IMG/VR virus record: IMGVR_UViG_3300027752_001286
Span: 1 to 29,383 of that record
Direction: 5' to 3' (one strand)
Source of the DNA: a virus
DNA: 29,383 bases
Made by a program: the position numbers and the translations under genes. Under the pieces are notes generated by a model that made no database searches, was not told where the DNA came from, and saw only the letters and a program-made list of their open reading frames with translations. Positions 1-6,076 of this stretch are shown piece after piece. The first letter of the stretch is position 1; each line of letters starts with the position of its first letter.

Positions 1-222
1 CCTCATTTTCTCGGCGACTTTAAGTTCATACATTTCTTCCCAGTACTCAAAGTCTTTTCTTGGTAAACGGTTTGCACAGTTTACCAATATGTCTTTTTGT
101 CGAGCATTATTTGCTCCGTTTTTCCATTCAAACTTTTCTTGCATTGTTCTTCCACATGCAGGACAGTATTCGCCATTATTATCACATTCGGAAATGCATG
201 GCGAAATTATTTTAGTCTCCAA
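1..222 (-). CDS. DUF1289-like small cysteine protein (3' end outside window)
   Basis: The reading frame stays open to the window edge, giving 74 residues without a stop. The N-terminus has the pattern SPCISxC...G..C..CGRTM..K..W (cysteines at residues 9, 13, 20 and 23), which matches the DUF1289 family (SPCxxxC...G.C.GCGRTxxEI..W) common in alpha- and gammaproteobacteria. No function is established for that family; the four cysteines suggest a metal or Fe-S site (inference). No ATG is available at the 5' end. I chose the TTG at 222 because an AGAGGAG Shine-Dalgarno lies about 9 nt upstream. The start overlaps the end of the ferredoxin gene by 11 nt, so the two are probably translationally coupled in the clamp loader-oxygenase-ferredoxin unit. 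The missing C-terminus prevents a length comparison. Confidence 0.68.
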   Translation of the reverse strand, partial: METKIISPCISECDNNGEYCPACGRTMQEKFEWKNGANNARQKDILVNCANRLPRKDFEYWEEMYELKVAEKMR

Positions 223-565
223 GACCGGGCTCCTCTGATCCGTACTTTTCCATTTTATCTTTAACACCAAACCACTCTTCGTGATCTTCAGGCGGGTCTC
301 TTGCCTCAGTAATGTTTGGCCACATATCAGACATTTTTTGATTATGAATAGTTATTGCTTCAATCCTGTTAGGATCCCACCCTGGTTCGTTATCACCAAT
401 AATAGCATCAACAGGACATTCAGGAACACATACACCACAGTCAATACATTCGTCTGGGTTAATTACTAGCATGTTTGCACCTTCGTAGAAACAATCTACA
501 GGGCATACACTAACACATGTCATGTGCTTACAATTAATACATTCTTCTGTTACTAAGTAGGTCAT
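212..565 (-). CDS. fdxA: 7Fe (3Fe-4S/4Fe-4S) ferredoxin, FdxA type
   Basis: Small soluble electron carrier of 117 residues. The cysteines fall at 9, 12, 17, 21, 25, 40, 43, 46 and 50. This is the Azotobacter FdI pattern shifted by one: C9/C17/C50 for the 3Fe-4S cluster, C21/C40/C43/C46 for the 4Fe-4S cluster, and C25 as the extra free cysteine. The C-terminal extension of about 55 residues with WPNIT, DPP and EW is typical of alphaproteobacterial FdxA proteins, which points to capture from such a host (inference). It follows the 2OG-Fe(II) oxygenase with a 4-nt overlap and precedes the DUF1289-like gene, so all are likely co-transcribed from the promoter at 2091-2119. The redox partner is unknown. 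Family assignment is very secure. Confidence 0.93.
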   Translation of the reverse strand: MTYLVTEECINCKHMTCVSVCPVDCFYEGANMLVINPDECIDCGVCVPECPVDAIIGDNEPGWDPNRIEAITIHNQKMSDMWPNITEARDPPEDHEEWFGVKDKMEKYGSEEPGLGD

Positions 566-1140
566 TTCTCTTCTTCAAATTTGACAACGTAATTAGCGGC
601 AATCCGCTTACTTAACTGTGTAGGACTACTTGAATGATATATGTCACTTGGAAATATAACAACTCGCCCTTTTTTTGGTTGAACTCTTTCAACTATGTTA
701 TACGCTGATTCAGGGTTTTCTAAATTAGGATACACACTGTCTGTAAACACTGTAGGACTATCACCTTCTGTAACGTAGTAGATAATAGAATGCCAACCTT
801 GTTCATGTCTATCTGCATGTATAGGATGGTTATCAGTTTCTTTAGACAGCGGAGTATGCATTAATGTATTTACTTTACATCGCTGTATATTTACAATTTT
901 CCGGCCAATTTCTTTTTCAATAAAGTATAACGGAACGCTTAATAACGGCCACAAGTAAGTTCCGTCACCTTCAAAAAACGCGGCATGTACTAGCTGAGGC
1001 TCTTCAACTTCACCTTTTCTAAGTTGCTTATCTCTACCATAAGTCTGGTTAGCATATTGCCAAGGTGTATCTACATGTAACATTGCCCTTTCGATTTCAT
1101 CTACTAACCGATCCGGAAATATGTTATCAAGTACCTGCAT
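562..1140 (-). CDS. 2-oxoglutarate/Fe(II)-dependent oxygenase (prolyl-hydroxylase-like)
   Basis: A 192-residue double-stranded beta-helix oxygenase of the P4H/2OG-FeII_Oxy type. The iron-binding facial triad is visible as H108-x-D110 and H169, followed by R179 as the expected 2-oxoglutarate-binding basic residue. The central segment [18 protein letters not shown] is the usual core strand pair. Such genes are frequent in T4-like marine phages and their substrates are mostly unknown. The ATG overlaps the stop of the clamp-loader gene, and the end overlaps the ferredoxin start by 4 nt. The ferredoxin neighbour could help keep the iron reduced or supply electrons to another step; that is inference. 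The substrate cannot be read from sequence. Confidence 0.86.
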   Translation of the reverse strand: MQVLDNIFPDRLVDEIERAMLHVDTPWQYANQTYGRDKQLRKGEVEEPQLVHAAFFEGDGTYLWPLLSVPLYFIEKEIGRKIVNIQRCKVNTLMHTPLSKETDNHPIHADRHEQGWHSIIYYVTEGDSPTVFTDSVYPNLENPESAYNIVERVQPKKGRVVIFPSDIYHSSSPTQLSKRIAANYVVKFEEEK

Positions 1141-2054
1141 TAAAGTCCTGCCAATCTAATCAACGTTGCCGCAAGATTAATCTCTGGATCTGCTACTAGT
1201 GTATGATCAACTAGTCCTTGCTTAATTGTAAGTACGGCTCTGTCCTGTGTTGCATCATCACCAAACAGTTCAATGTTATCATACAGCCAGCGATAAATCT
1301 CTTCCATTTCTTCTGGGCGTACAGCACCACAAAGCAATTTACGAGCCTCTTGAATTTTACCTGCTTTAAATAATTCAACCATCTCTAGTTTCCAGTCAGA
1401 TTGCCCTGTGTCACCTTCGTTGGGTCTAAGCAAGCTGTTATCCTGTACGTTCATTTGTACTGTATTAATACATTTACGCAAGTCTGGATATGTTGCTTTT
1501 ACGTAGGTATCGAGCGTATCCAAATCAGGAGTAACACCTTCTGTAATAAGAATAGTTGCAACTCTTGCTGTAAACTCTGTTTGATCGACCTTAGCAATAT
1601 GAAAGCCTTGACAACGACTATGAATAGCAGGAATAATTCTGTTTTCATAATTGCATGTTAAAACAAATCTTGCAGTTGAGTGATACTCTTCCATAACACC
1701 ACGTAGTGCTGCTTGTGCGTTAGGTGACAAATAATCAGCCTCGTCAAGTAGCACAACTTTAAAGTCACCAAACGGAATCATTTGTACAAAGTTAACAATC
1801 TTATTACGGACGTCTTCTACTGAGTTTGTACGCGATGCGTTAATTTCTAAAACATCTAACGGATTAAGATCTAGTTCGTTAAACAACAGTTTAGCAAGTG
1901 TCGTCTTACCGATGCCAGCAGCCCCACTAAACAACAAATGCGGAATACTTTTGTCTTCAATCCAAGTCTTTACTTGTTTCTTTTGTGCTTCATCTCGAAA
2001 CACATAACCGTCAACTGTCTTCGGTCGATATTTTTCTACCCATAATTCTTTCAT
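1140..2054 (-). CDS. 44: Sliding clamp loader, ATPase subunit (gp44-like)
   Basis: AAA+ ATPase of 304 residues that loads the sliding clamp onto primer-template DNA. Visible motifs are the N-terminal WVEKYRP signature of clamp loaders, Walker A GAAGIGKTT (44-52), Walker B VVLLDEAD (about 100-107), a sensor-1 region VLTCNYENRI (131-140) and the SRC motif (146-148) that carries the trans-acting arginine finger. T4 gp44 is about 319 residues, so the length is normal. The start ATG follows a GAGG Shine-Dalgarno and lies about 36 nt from the -10 box of the promoter at 2091-2119. It heads an unit with the oxygenase, ferredoxin and DUF1289-like genes. Partners gp45 (clamp) and gp62 (small subunit) are not in the window. 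Confidence 0.95.
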   Translation of the reverse strand: MKELWVEKYRPKTVDGYVFRDEAQKKQVKTWIEDKSIPHLLFSGAAGIGKTTLAKLLFNELDLNPLDVLEINASRTNSVEDVRNKIVNFVQMIPFGDFKVVLLDEADYLSPNAQAALRGVMEEYHSTARFVLTCNYENRIIPAIHSRCQGFHIAKVDQTEFTARVATILITEGVTPDLDTLDTYVKATYPDLRKCINTVQMNVQDNSLLRPNEGDTGQSDWKLEMVELFKAGKIQEARKLLCGAVRPEEMEEIYRWLYDNIELFGDDATQDRAVLTIKQGLVDHTLVADPEINLAATLIRLAGL

Positions 2055-2090
2055 ATGCTTGCCTCTGTTATCATTTTAATATTATTAGTT

Positions 2091-2119
2091 ATTGTAGCAC
2101 TAAACTTGTCGTTTGTCAA
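2091..2119 (-). promoter_or_regulatory. Sigma70-type (early) promoter for the clamp-loader unit
   Basis: Read on the minus strand, a perfect -35 TTGACA (2114-2119) is followed by a 17-bp spacer and the -10 TACAAT (2091-2096). It overlaps the last codons of the GNAT-like gene and points at the clamp loader start at 2054, with a predicted leader of about 30 nt. It belongs to a set of five similar elements in the window. Confidence 0.85.
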
Positions 2120-2607
2120 GTGCTAATCTTGTATTCAAAGTTTTGTGTTTCAGCACTAATTTTCTTTAGTTTGGCACCGTTCTTAATATGAAAGTGTGTT
2201 GCCATTGGTGTTAGTGGCGATAGAGTAACTACTGTCTTAATCTTTTCGTTTGTTTTACAATGCTTTAATAGTTTATGTATTATCTCTTTACCTGCGCCAC
2301 GCTTACGTGACCATACAGTATATGCAACTGCGGTATTGAAATCATTTTTTAAACTAGCATTCTCACTCATAAGTTCTAGTTCTTTAACAGTAGTAGGTAT
2401 GTCATTGGTAAATGCTACGCACACAATACCTTCTATTGTGTCTTGATATTTTAGTCCGTAAATCTTACGACCATTGGCCTTACGCCATTCTAAACTTAGT
2501 TCTGGTCTCACTGGATCTTCTTCTACATTAATATTTTCTAGTTCTACAAGCTCTGTGCCCTTAACCCATTTGAAAAAATCTGCGTAGGTATCTTTGATTG
2601 ATTTCAT
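2116..2607 (-). CDS. Putative GNAT-family acetyltransferase
   Basis: 163 residues. The central segment AVAYTVWSRKRGAGKEIIHKLL (93-114) resembles GNAT motif A: a beta strand followed by R/Q-x-x-G-x-G/A (R101-K-R-G-A-G106), which binds the pyrophosphate of acetyl-CoA. The C-terminal half (ATHFHIKNGAKLKKI) resembles the motif B region, where a Phe-hydrophobic-xx-NGA/GF turn is typical. The N-terminal 40 residues are not recognised. The substrate is unknown. It follows the exonuclease directly (TAA immediately followed by ATG), so it is co-transcribed from the promoter at 3325-3353. The assignment rests on one good motif and overall layout and is moderate. Confidence 0.6.
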   Translation of the reverse strand: MKSIKDTYADFFKWVKGTELVELENINVEEDPVRPELSLEWRKANGRKIYGLKYQDTIEGIVCVAFTNDIPTTVKELELMSENASLKNDFNTAVAYTVWSRKRGAGKEIIHKLLKHCKTNEKIKTVVTLSPLTPMATHFHIKNGAKLKKISAETQNFEYKIST

Positions 2608-3144
2608 TTACTTTTTTAATCCTAGCTCTTTGTATGCTATCTGAATTGCTTTACTTTGATAGTAAGCATCGGCTAATGCGTTGTGCAAATTGCTTTGCAT
2701 AGCCTTACGTGGGTCTTTCTCACAACACCCGAAAAGGGTCCTAGAATCCCGTATTTGCCAGAAGTTCCACGGAACCGGCTTTCCGCTGCTACGGAACATG
2801 TGTTCCATTATGGTGTAGTCAAAACCATAACCTTGTCCCCATAATGTGTCAATACCAACAGTCCATTTGCTAATTTGCTTTAAAGCCTCATCTATGCTAA
2901 CAGCACCAGTTTGATCAAATGCTTCTTCCATAATAGCAGGGTCTTGTTTGCTCCACCATTCAATAGTACTATCACTAGCTGTACGTCCTTGTGCGTCTTG
3001 CTCGTCGATATTAATCTTTAAGTAAAGCTCTGAGTGTGGTTCGCTATCATCTAGCGGATTAAACTTAACTGCCCCTAATGAAAGTACAGTTGCACTTGGA
3101 CTAGTATCAATAGTCTCTAGATCGATCGTTCCGTGTATACTCAT
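2608..3144 (-). CDS. dexA: DEDDh 3'-5' exonuclease (DexA/DnaQ-like)
   Basis: 178-residue exonuclease of the DnaQ/RNase T superfamily. Exo I is IDLETIDT (D8-x-E10), an Exo II-like aspartate lies in GYGFDYTIMEHMF, and Exo III is HNALADA (H-x-A-x-x-D), so it is of the DEDDh type. T4 DexA, a 227-residue 3'-5' exonuclease acting in DNA degradation and metabolism, belongs to the same family, so this copy is slightly short. The start ATG overlaps the stop of the 53-residue membrane protein gene (ATGA). The GNAT-like gene follows without a gap. It is most likely transcribed early from 3325-3353. The DNA-versus-RNA substrate is not certain. Confidence 0.87.
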   Translation of the reverse strand: MSIHGTIDLETIDTSPSATVLSLGAVKFNPLDDSEPHSELYLKINIDEQDAQGRTASDSTIEWWSKQDPAIMEEAFDQTGAVSIDEALKQISKWTVGIDTLWGQGYGFDYTIMEHMFRSSGKPVPWNFWQIRDSRTLFGCCEKDPRKAMQSNLHNALADAYYQSKAIQIAYKELGLKK

Positions 3145-3302
3145 TTCTTAGTGTTCTCCTGGCCAATGCCACCTATGATTAAGATTACATACAGCAAGGG
3201 CCATGCCCAACCTGTTAGATCGTTAGTGATATGTAGGTACATTAACACAATGCCGGATAACCCCATTGTGCCTAGTCCTGTTAATTGTGTTGGTAACTTC
3301 AT
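3141..3302 (-). CDS. Small two-segment membrane protein, 53 residues
   Basis: Begins MKLPTQLTGLGTMGLSGIVL and ends GGIGQENTKK. Two hydrophobic stretches are visible: about residues 9-24 (GLGTMGLSGIVLMYLH) and 31-47 (GWAWPLLYVILIIGGIG), separated by a short polar turn. It has a strong AAGGAG Shine-Dalgarno (3310-3315) 7 nt before the ATG, and its stop overlaps the exonuclease start (ATGA). It is the first gene behind a near-consensus promoter, which argues it is a real early gene rather than spurious. No family recognised; an inner-membrane effector is possible but is only a guess. Confidence 0.74.
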   Translation of the reverse strand: MKLPTQLTGLGTMGLSGIVLMYLHITNDLTGWAWPLLYVILIIGGIGQENTKK

Positions 3303-3324
3303 AAAAAAACTCCTTAGTGTGTAT

Positions 3325-3353
3325 ATTATAATACATAAACACTAAAGAGTCAA
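3325..3353 (-). promoter_or_regulatory. Sigma70-type (early) promoter for the membrane protein-exonuclease-GNAT unit
   Basis: On the minus strand TTGACT (3348-3353), a 17-bp spacer and a perfect TATAAT (3325-3330). Transcription would start near 3318, only a few nt ahead of the AAGGAG Shine-Dalgarno of the 53-residue gene. It lies in the 76-bp gap behind mazG. Confidence 0.88.
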
Positions 3354-3378
3354 GTTCTTTTGGAAGAATTATTTTATT

Positions 3379-3738
3379 TTATTTGTCAATAAACTGTGAT
3401 AGTTCAGGAGCCTGCCAGCCTTCTGGCTTTAGTACTTTTCCATCTTCACGTTTACGTACTTTACCTGTAGTTGGATCAATCTTAGCAAAGTTTGTGTCCA
3501 TTACTTCTTTCCAAGCTGCTTCTCCGTCCCAACCTGCAGCACGAATAGCACCCATAGTAACAACAAGGATGTCAACTAGTGCATCAAGTTGTTCTACTTT
3601 GTCATCTGCTGCTACTGCATCTACAAGTTCGCCGTATTCTTCGTCAACTAGACCAAGATACATTTTGTAGTTTTCAGGGCTTGCTGGTTGATCACATGCT
3701 GTTGCAAATGTGTCAATGTCTTTAAATGTATTAGTCAT
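3379..3738 (-). CDS. mazG: MazG-like nucleotide pyrophosphohydrolase
   Basis: 119-residue all-alpha NTP pyrophosphohydrolase of the MazG/HisE superfamily. The metal-binding signature ExxE...(E/D)xxD is visible as EEYGE (33-37) and EQLDALVDI (E49, D52, D56). It presumably hydrolyses a nucleoside triphosphate, or an aberrant NTP or alarmone, to the monophosphate. MazG-type genes are recurrent in marine T4-like phages, where a role in (p)ppGpp or nucleotide balance has been proposed; recent work on cyanophage MazG favours dNTPs. The C-terminal third (KIDPTTGKVRKREDGKVLKP) is typical of the phage/bacterial subfamily with a charged tail. It follows the gp31-like gene by 3 nt and is likely translated from the same mRNA. 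Confidence 0.85.
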   Translation of the reverse strand: MTNTFKDIDTFATACDQPASPENYKMYLGLVDEEYGELVDAVAADDKVEQLDALVDILVVTMGAIRAAGWDGEAAWKEVMDTNFAKIDPTTGKVRKREDGKVLKPEGWQAPELSQFIDK

Positions 3739-3741
3739 TAA

Positions 3742-4197
3742 TTATCCTCTTGCTTGATCTACAAAGTCTTGTGGGTTTACTGTATCAGGCCCATCTTGGC
3801 CACCGTATTCAGCACCAATTCGTAAGTCGTTTGGCTTCTCGTCTGCATAACCTAAGACACTTTCTGATTCTACCATTCTAAGATCTAAAACCTCAGTACC
3901 AGTATCACATTTAAATCCTCGTGTCCAACGTCCATGTTCAACAAGTATCCATTGACCTACATTGTACTCGTCTTTATTGTTTGGCCCTTTGGAGTATACT
4001 TTACCCCAGCGCGGATAAATTCCTCTAGTCTTACCATCATCACTTTGGATAATAATGCCACCTTCGGTAATCTGATCGCCAAAGTCTAAATCTGTAACAA
4101 GTACTCTGTTACCTATTGCTCTAGGCGTTCCTGTTGCGTTTTGCTGGACGCCTGTAACACCCTTAGCTATCGCATTGTAATCTACGTAATCAGTCAT
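3742..4197 (-). CDS. 31: GroES-like co-chaperonin (gp31 analogue)
   Basis: 151 residues. Residues about 27-110 form a GroES-like barrel: GNRVLVTDLDFGDQITEGGI matches the GroES start (DRVLVKR...KTAGGIVLP), with a GG-I-I mobile-loop sequence (TEGGIIIQSDDGKTRG), then GxVxSxGP (WGKVYSKGP) and VGQWILVEHGRWTRG, the counterpart of the VGDxVLF strand. T4 gp31 (111 residues) replaces GroES so that GroEL can fold the capsid protein, and this is the expected role here. The N-terminal 25 and C-terminal 35 residues are extensions. Its start overlaps the stop of the preceding gene (TAATG) and mazG follows 3 nt later. Confidence 0.88.
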   Translation of the reverse strand: MTDYVDYNAIAKGVTGVQQNATGTPRAIGNRVLVTDLDFGDQITEGGIIIQSDDGKTRGIYPRWGKVYSKGPNNKDEYNVGQWILVEHGRWTRGFKCDTGTEVLDLRMVESESVLGYADEKPNDLRIGAEYGGQDGPDTVNPQDFVDQARG

Positions 4198-4619
4198 TAG
4201 TCACCTTTTTGTACAAAATTGCCATCGTCATCTTCAACCCAGTCTTCATCATCAAACTCTGCAAGTTCAGCTGCTGTAGGTGCTTCTATTTCTTCTTCTA
4301 CTTTAGCTGCTACTTTCTTTTGAGCTCGTGTTGTTTTAGGCTTAGAGGATGTTTCTTCTGCTACAGGCTCGTCAGCAACAATAGTTTTTGCTACACTTTC
4401 ATCAGGCACTGTTGCAGGATTGTCTGCATAATAGTCTCTAAGTTTGTCTTCTTTTTTACGTATAATTTTGCCGCCAGCTCCTAATTCGTCGCCTCTTGCA
4501 TTAACTCTAGCATTTCCAACAGCTGGAGTCATTTCATTTCTTTGTCTTAACAGTTCTAAATCTACAATTTTACCTTTCATAGTTCTGTACTGTTTGTTAG
4601 CACCTTTGTTCATCGCCAT
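4197..4619 (-). CDS. Conserved phage-type protein with basic N-terminus and acidic tail, function unknown
   Basis: 140 residues and no enzymatic motif. The first about 60 residues are basic and rich in N/G/R (KQYRTMKGKIVDLELLRQ, VNARGDELGAGGKIIRKKED). The middle is low-complexity with a K/T/A stretch (SKPKTTRAQKKVAAK). The last about 30 residues are strongly acidic (EFDDEDWVEDDDGNF). The layout resembles small phage proteins that bridge nucleic acid or a basic partner, but that is inference. It has a GGAG Shine-Dalgarno, follows the DnaE fragment after 30 nt and overlaps the gp31-like gene, so it belongs to the unit read from 5184-5212. I recall similar proteins in marine T4-like phages but know no function. 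Confidence 0.72.
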   Translation of the reverse strand: MAMNKGANKQYRTMKGKIVDLELLRQRNEMTPAVGNARVNARGDELGAGGKIIRKKEDKLRDYYADNPATVPDESVAKTIVADEPVAEETSSKPKTTRAQKKVAAKVEEEIEAPTAAELAEFDDEDWVEDDDGNFVQKGD

Positions 4620-4649
4620 AATAATTCTCCTAATTGATTATATTAGTAC

Positions 4650-5177
4650 TTATCTCAGGAACTCTCGCCAGTCTAGGTCATACTGGATTGAGTTTACTTT
4701 GTGTACACCTATTAAGTATAACACATAACTTGCTACACTACTACCTCTACCTACTCCCCATACGATATCATTTTCACGCATAAAGTCTACAAGATAGATC
4801 ATATAACGTAGTAGTGGATACATATCACGTTCCTGGAACGCTTCTAGTTCCTCTATACATCTAGCCCATTCTGTAGTAAGTTTGCCGCCTATCTTGCCTA
4901 GCAAAAATGCTTCGATATCAAGTTCTTTATATTCATCAGGCATAAACCATTCAGATTGTAACGCTGTGTCAAAGTCTTTCTGTTCTACATCTATTGGAAT
5001 ATATTTTTGCAATAATCCCATACCTTGATCTGCCATTGCTTTATTAAACTTATCTATGTCATCGCTTGCATCACATAATACCACATGAACTTTGTCCGCA
5101 TGACCCGAATAGATCATATCAACTAAGTCTTTGTTAGAGAATCGTGGAATACCGAGTTTGTCAGTTTTCATAAGCAT
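4650..5177 (-). CDS. Orphan fragment of bacterial DNA polymerase III alpha (DnaE-like)
   Basis: 175 residues that match only the stretch of C-family polymerases between the PHP domain and the catalytic aspartates. Visible are a linker-like region (SEWFMPDEYKEL, 75-86, like the DnaE segment where the residue pattern SPEEMxxLF occurs), helices ELEAFQERDMYPLLRYMIYLVDFMRENDI (like IxxMGFxxYFLIVxDFIxxAKxxGI), and the palm signature GVGRGSSVASYVLYLIGV (141-158, canonical GPGRGSAAGSLVAYALGI). It ends at DLDWREFLR, where full polymerases read FERFLNPER just before the PDxDxD catalytic motif. It therefore has no PHP nuclease, no catalytic aspartates and no fingers, and cannot polymerise alone. No continuation is found in other frames downstream. 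Met1 (5177) and Met3 (5171) are both possible starts; neither has a clear Shine-Dalgarno. Confidence 0.8.
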   Translation of the reverse strand: MLMKTDKLGIPRFSNKDLVDMIYSGHADKVHVVLCDASDDIDKFNKAMADQGMGLLQKYIPIDVEQKDFDTALQSEWFMPDEYKELDIEAFLLGKIGGKLTTEWARCIEELEAFQERDMYPLLRYMIYLVDFMRENDIVWGVGRGSSVASYVLYLIGVHKVNSIQYDLDWREFLR

Positions 5178-5183
5178 ATGTAT

Positions 5184-5212
5184 AGTTTAACTGATATTGA
5201 TTAGATTGTCAA
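5184..5212 (-). promoter_or_regulatory. Sigma70-type (early) promoter for the DnaE fragment-gp31-mazG unit
   Basis: On the minus strand a perfect TTGACA (5207-5212), a 17-bp spacer and TAAACT (5184-5189), a weaker -10 box. It overlaps the end of the 75-residue gene. The expected transcription start is close to 5177, at the ATG of the DnaE fragment, which implies a leaderless or nearly leaderless mRNA. Confidence 0.72.
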
Positions 5213-5414
5213 GTCCTTTTTCGCCATTTTCTTGTGAAAGTTGCGCTTTTGCTCGACGAGAACCTAGTTCTAAACGATAATCGTCTAGAACCATCATAAT
5301 TTGATTTTGTACTTCAGGATTGGATGTTTGCCAGTAACGAGAACTTAGTTCAATAATTTTCTGTTCTAACTCAGGATCCTTTAATAGATGTACTTTTGTT
5401 AGAGGATGTGCCAT
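5187..5414 (-). CDS. Small conserved phage protein, 75 residues, function unknown
   Basis: A charged, helix-rich protein beginning MAHPLTKVHLLKDPELEQKI and ending DNLINIS. There is no transmembrane segment, no cysteine cluster and no catalytic motif. The middle (PEVQNQIMMVLDDYRLELGSRRAKAQL) would form one or two amphipathic helices. It starts within the stop of the 209-residue tail protein (TAATG overlap), so it is translated from the late structural mRNA. Its position behind tail genes suggests a virion or tail-assembly accessory, but nothing in the sequence proves it. Similar small proteins occur in T4-like cyanophages as far as I recall, without function. Confidence 0.75.
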   Translation of the reverse strand: MAHPLTKVHLLKDPELEQKIIELSSRYWQTSNPEVQNQIMMVLDDYRLELGSRRAKAQLSQENGEKGLDNLINIS

Positions 5415-6043
5415 TATGTAGTAAACTGACCTAAGTATTTTCCGTAAACAGTGTTACCACCGTCTGTTGACCAAAAGTCAATAATGTGTGGATTTGTTGA
5501 ACTATTTACAACAAATGAACTCCATATTGCATTACTGTCTGTTTTTAGAACACTGCCTAGTCCTGCTGCCCATGTTACTGTAATAGCATGTCCGCTTTGT
5601 GCAAAAATTTCACAACGCATCTCAGCATACTCACCTGATGCAGGCCACCCTGAAACATTAATGGTCATTGATGCTGCAACAGCTGGAGAAACTGCACCAA
5701 CTGTAACTTTATGGTAATGTCCGCCTTCAATGCCGGAAAAGGAAACATCAAATGGTGATACTTCTTGAGCACTACCTTGCGAACCTGTTTGATGATACGA
5801 CTTAGTAATTTCTCTTAGTCTTGGTTTAATTAATTCTACAGGAACAGCATTTTCACTATCGTAAAATGTGTTGTTTGCGTTTAGCTTTGCAGTAGTTGAC
5901 TGTAAAGATGTTATCTCTGTAGCCGCTGTACCTAATCCTGTTTTAATTTGACTAAAGTTATCACGAAAGCCTTGGCTATCGTTATCCTGACCTGCTATTG
6001 GGAAGTCAGCGTCTATATTTGCATTGGTTATATTACTTGCCAT
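5414..6043 (-). CDS. Tail/fibre-associated structural protein, 209 residues
   Basis: The N-terminus (NANIDADFPIAGQDNDSQ then GFRDNFSQIKTGL) carries the short NDxxxxFRDNFxxIK motif also seen, as NDGTGDxxREAFxKV, in the 244-residue and giant fibre proteins. This is followed by a helical spacer (TAATEITSLQSTTAKLNA). The rest is beta-rich with Gly/Ser/Ala repeats, ending DGGNTVYGKYLGQFTT. There are no cysteines outside one in a strand (MRCEIF), and no enzymatic motif. The late box at 6065-6072 and a TAGGAG Shine-Dalgarno (6055-6060) precede the ATG. The most likely role is a short fibre or baseplate-attached protein trimer (inference from composition and neighbours). Confidence 0.72.
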   Translation of the reverse strand: MASNITNANIDADFPIAGQDNDSQGFRDNFSQIKTGLGTAATEITSLQSTTAKLNANNTFYDSENAVPVELIKPRLREITKSYHQTGSQGSAQEVSPFDVSFSGIEGGHYHKVTVGAVSPAVAASMTINVSGWPASGEYAEMRCEIFAQSGHAITVTWAAGLGSVLKTDSNAIWSSFVVNSSTNPHIIDFWSTDGGNTVYGKYLGQFTT

Positions 6044-6064
6044 AATGTTATGTTCTCCTACACT

Positions 6065-6072
6065 TATTTATC
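6065..6072 (-). promoter_or_regulatory. T4-like late promoter box GATAAATA
   Basis: Minus-strand GATAAATA, 21 nt upstream of the 209-residue tail gene, with TAGGAG between box and ATG. T4-like phages use (T/N)ATAAATA boxes read by the gp55-programmed polymerase. Confidence 0.8.
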
Positions 6073-6076
6073 TGGG

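Noticed and set aside
3354-3378. T/A-rich stretch after mazG as a possible terminator
   Set aside because: No stem with adequate pairing precedes a U-run on the minus strand.
4620-4649. TATAAT-like sequence between the DnaE fragment and the 140-residue gene
   Set aside because: No -35 hexamer at a proper distance; the gene is more simply read from 5184-5212.
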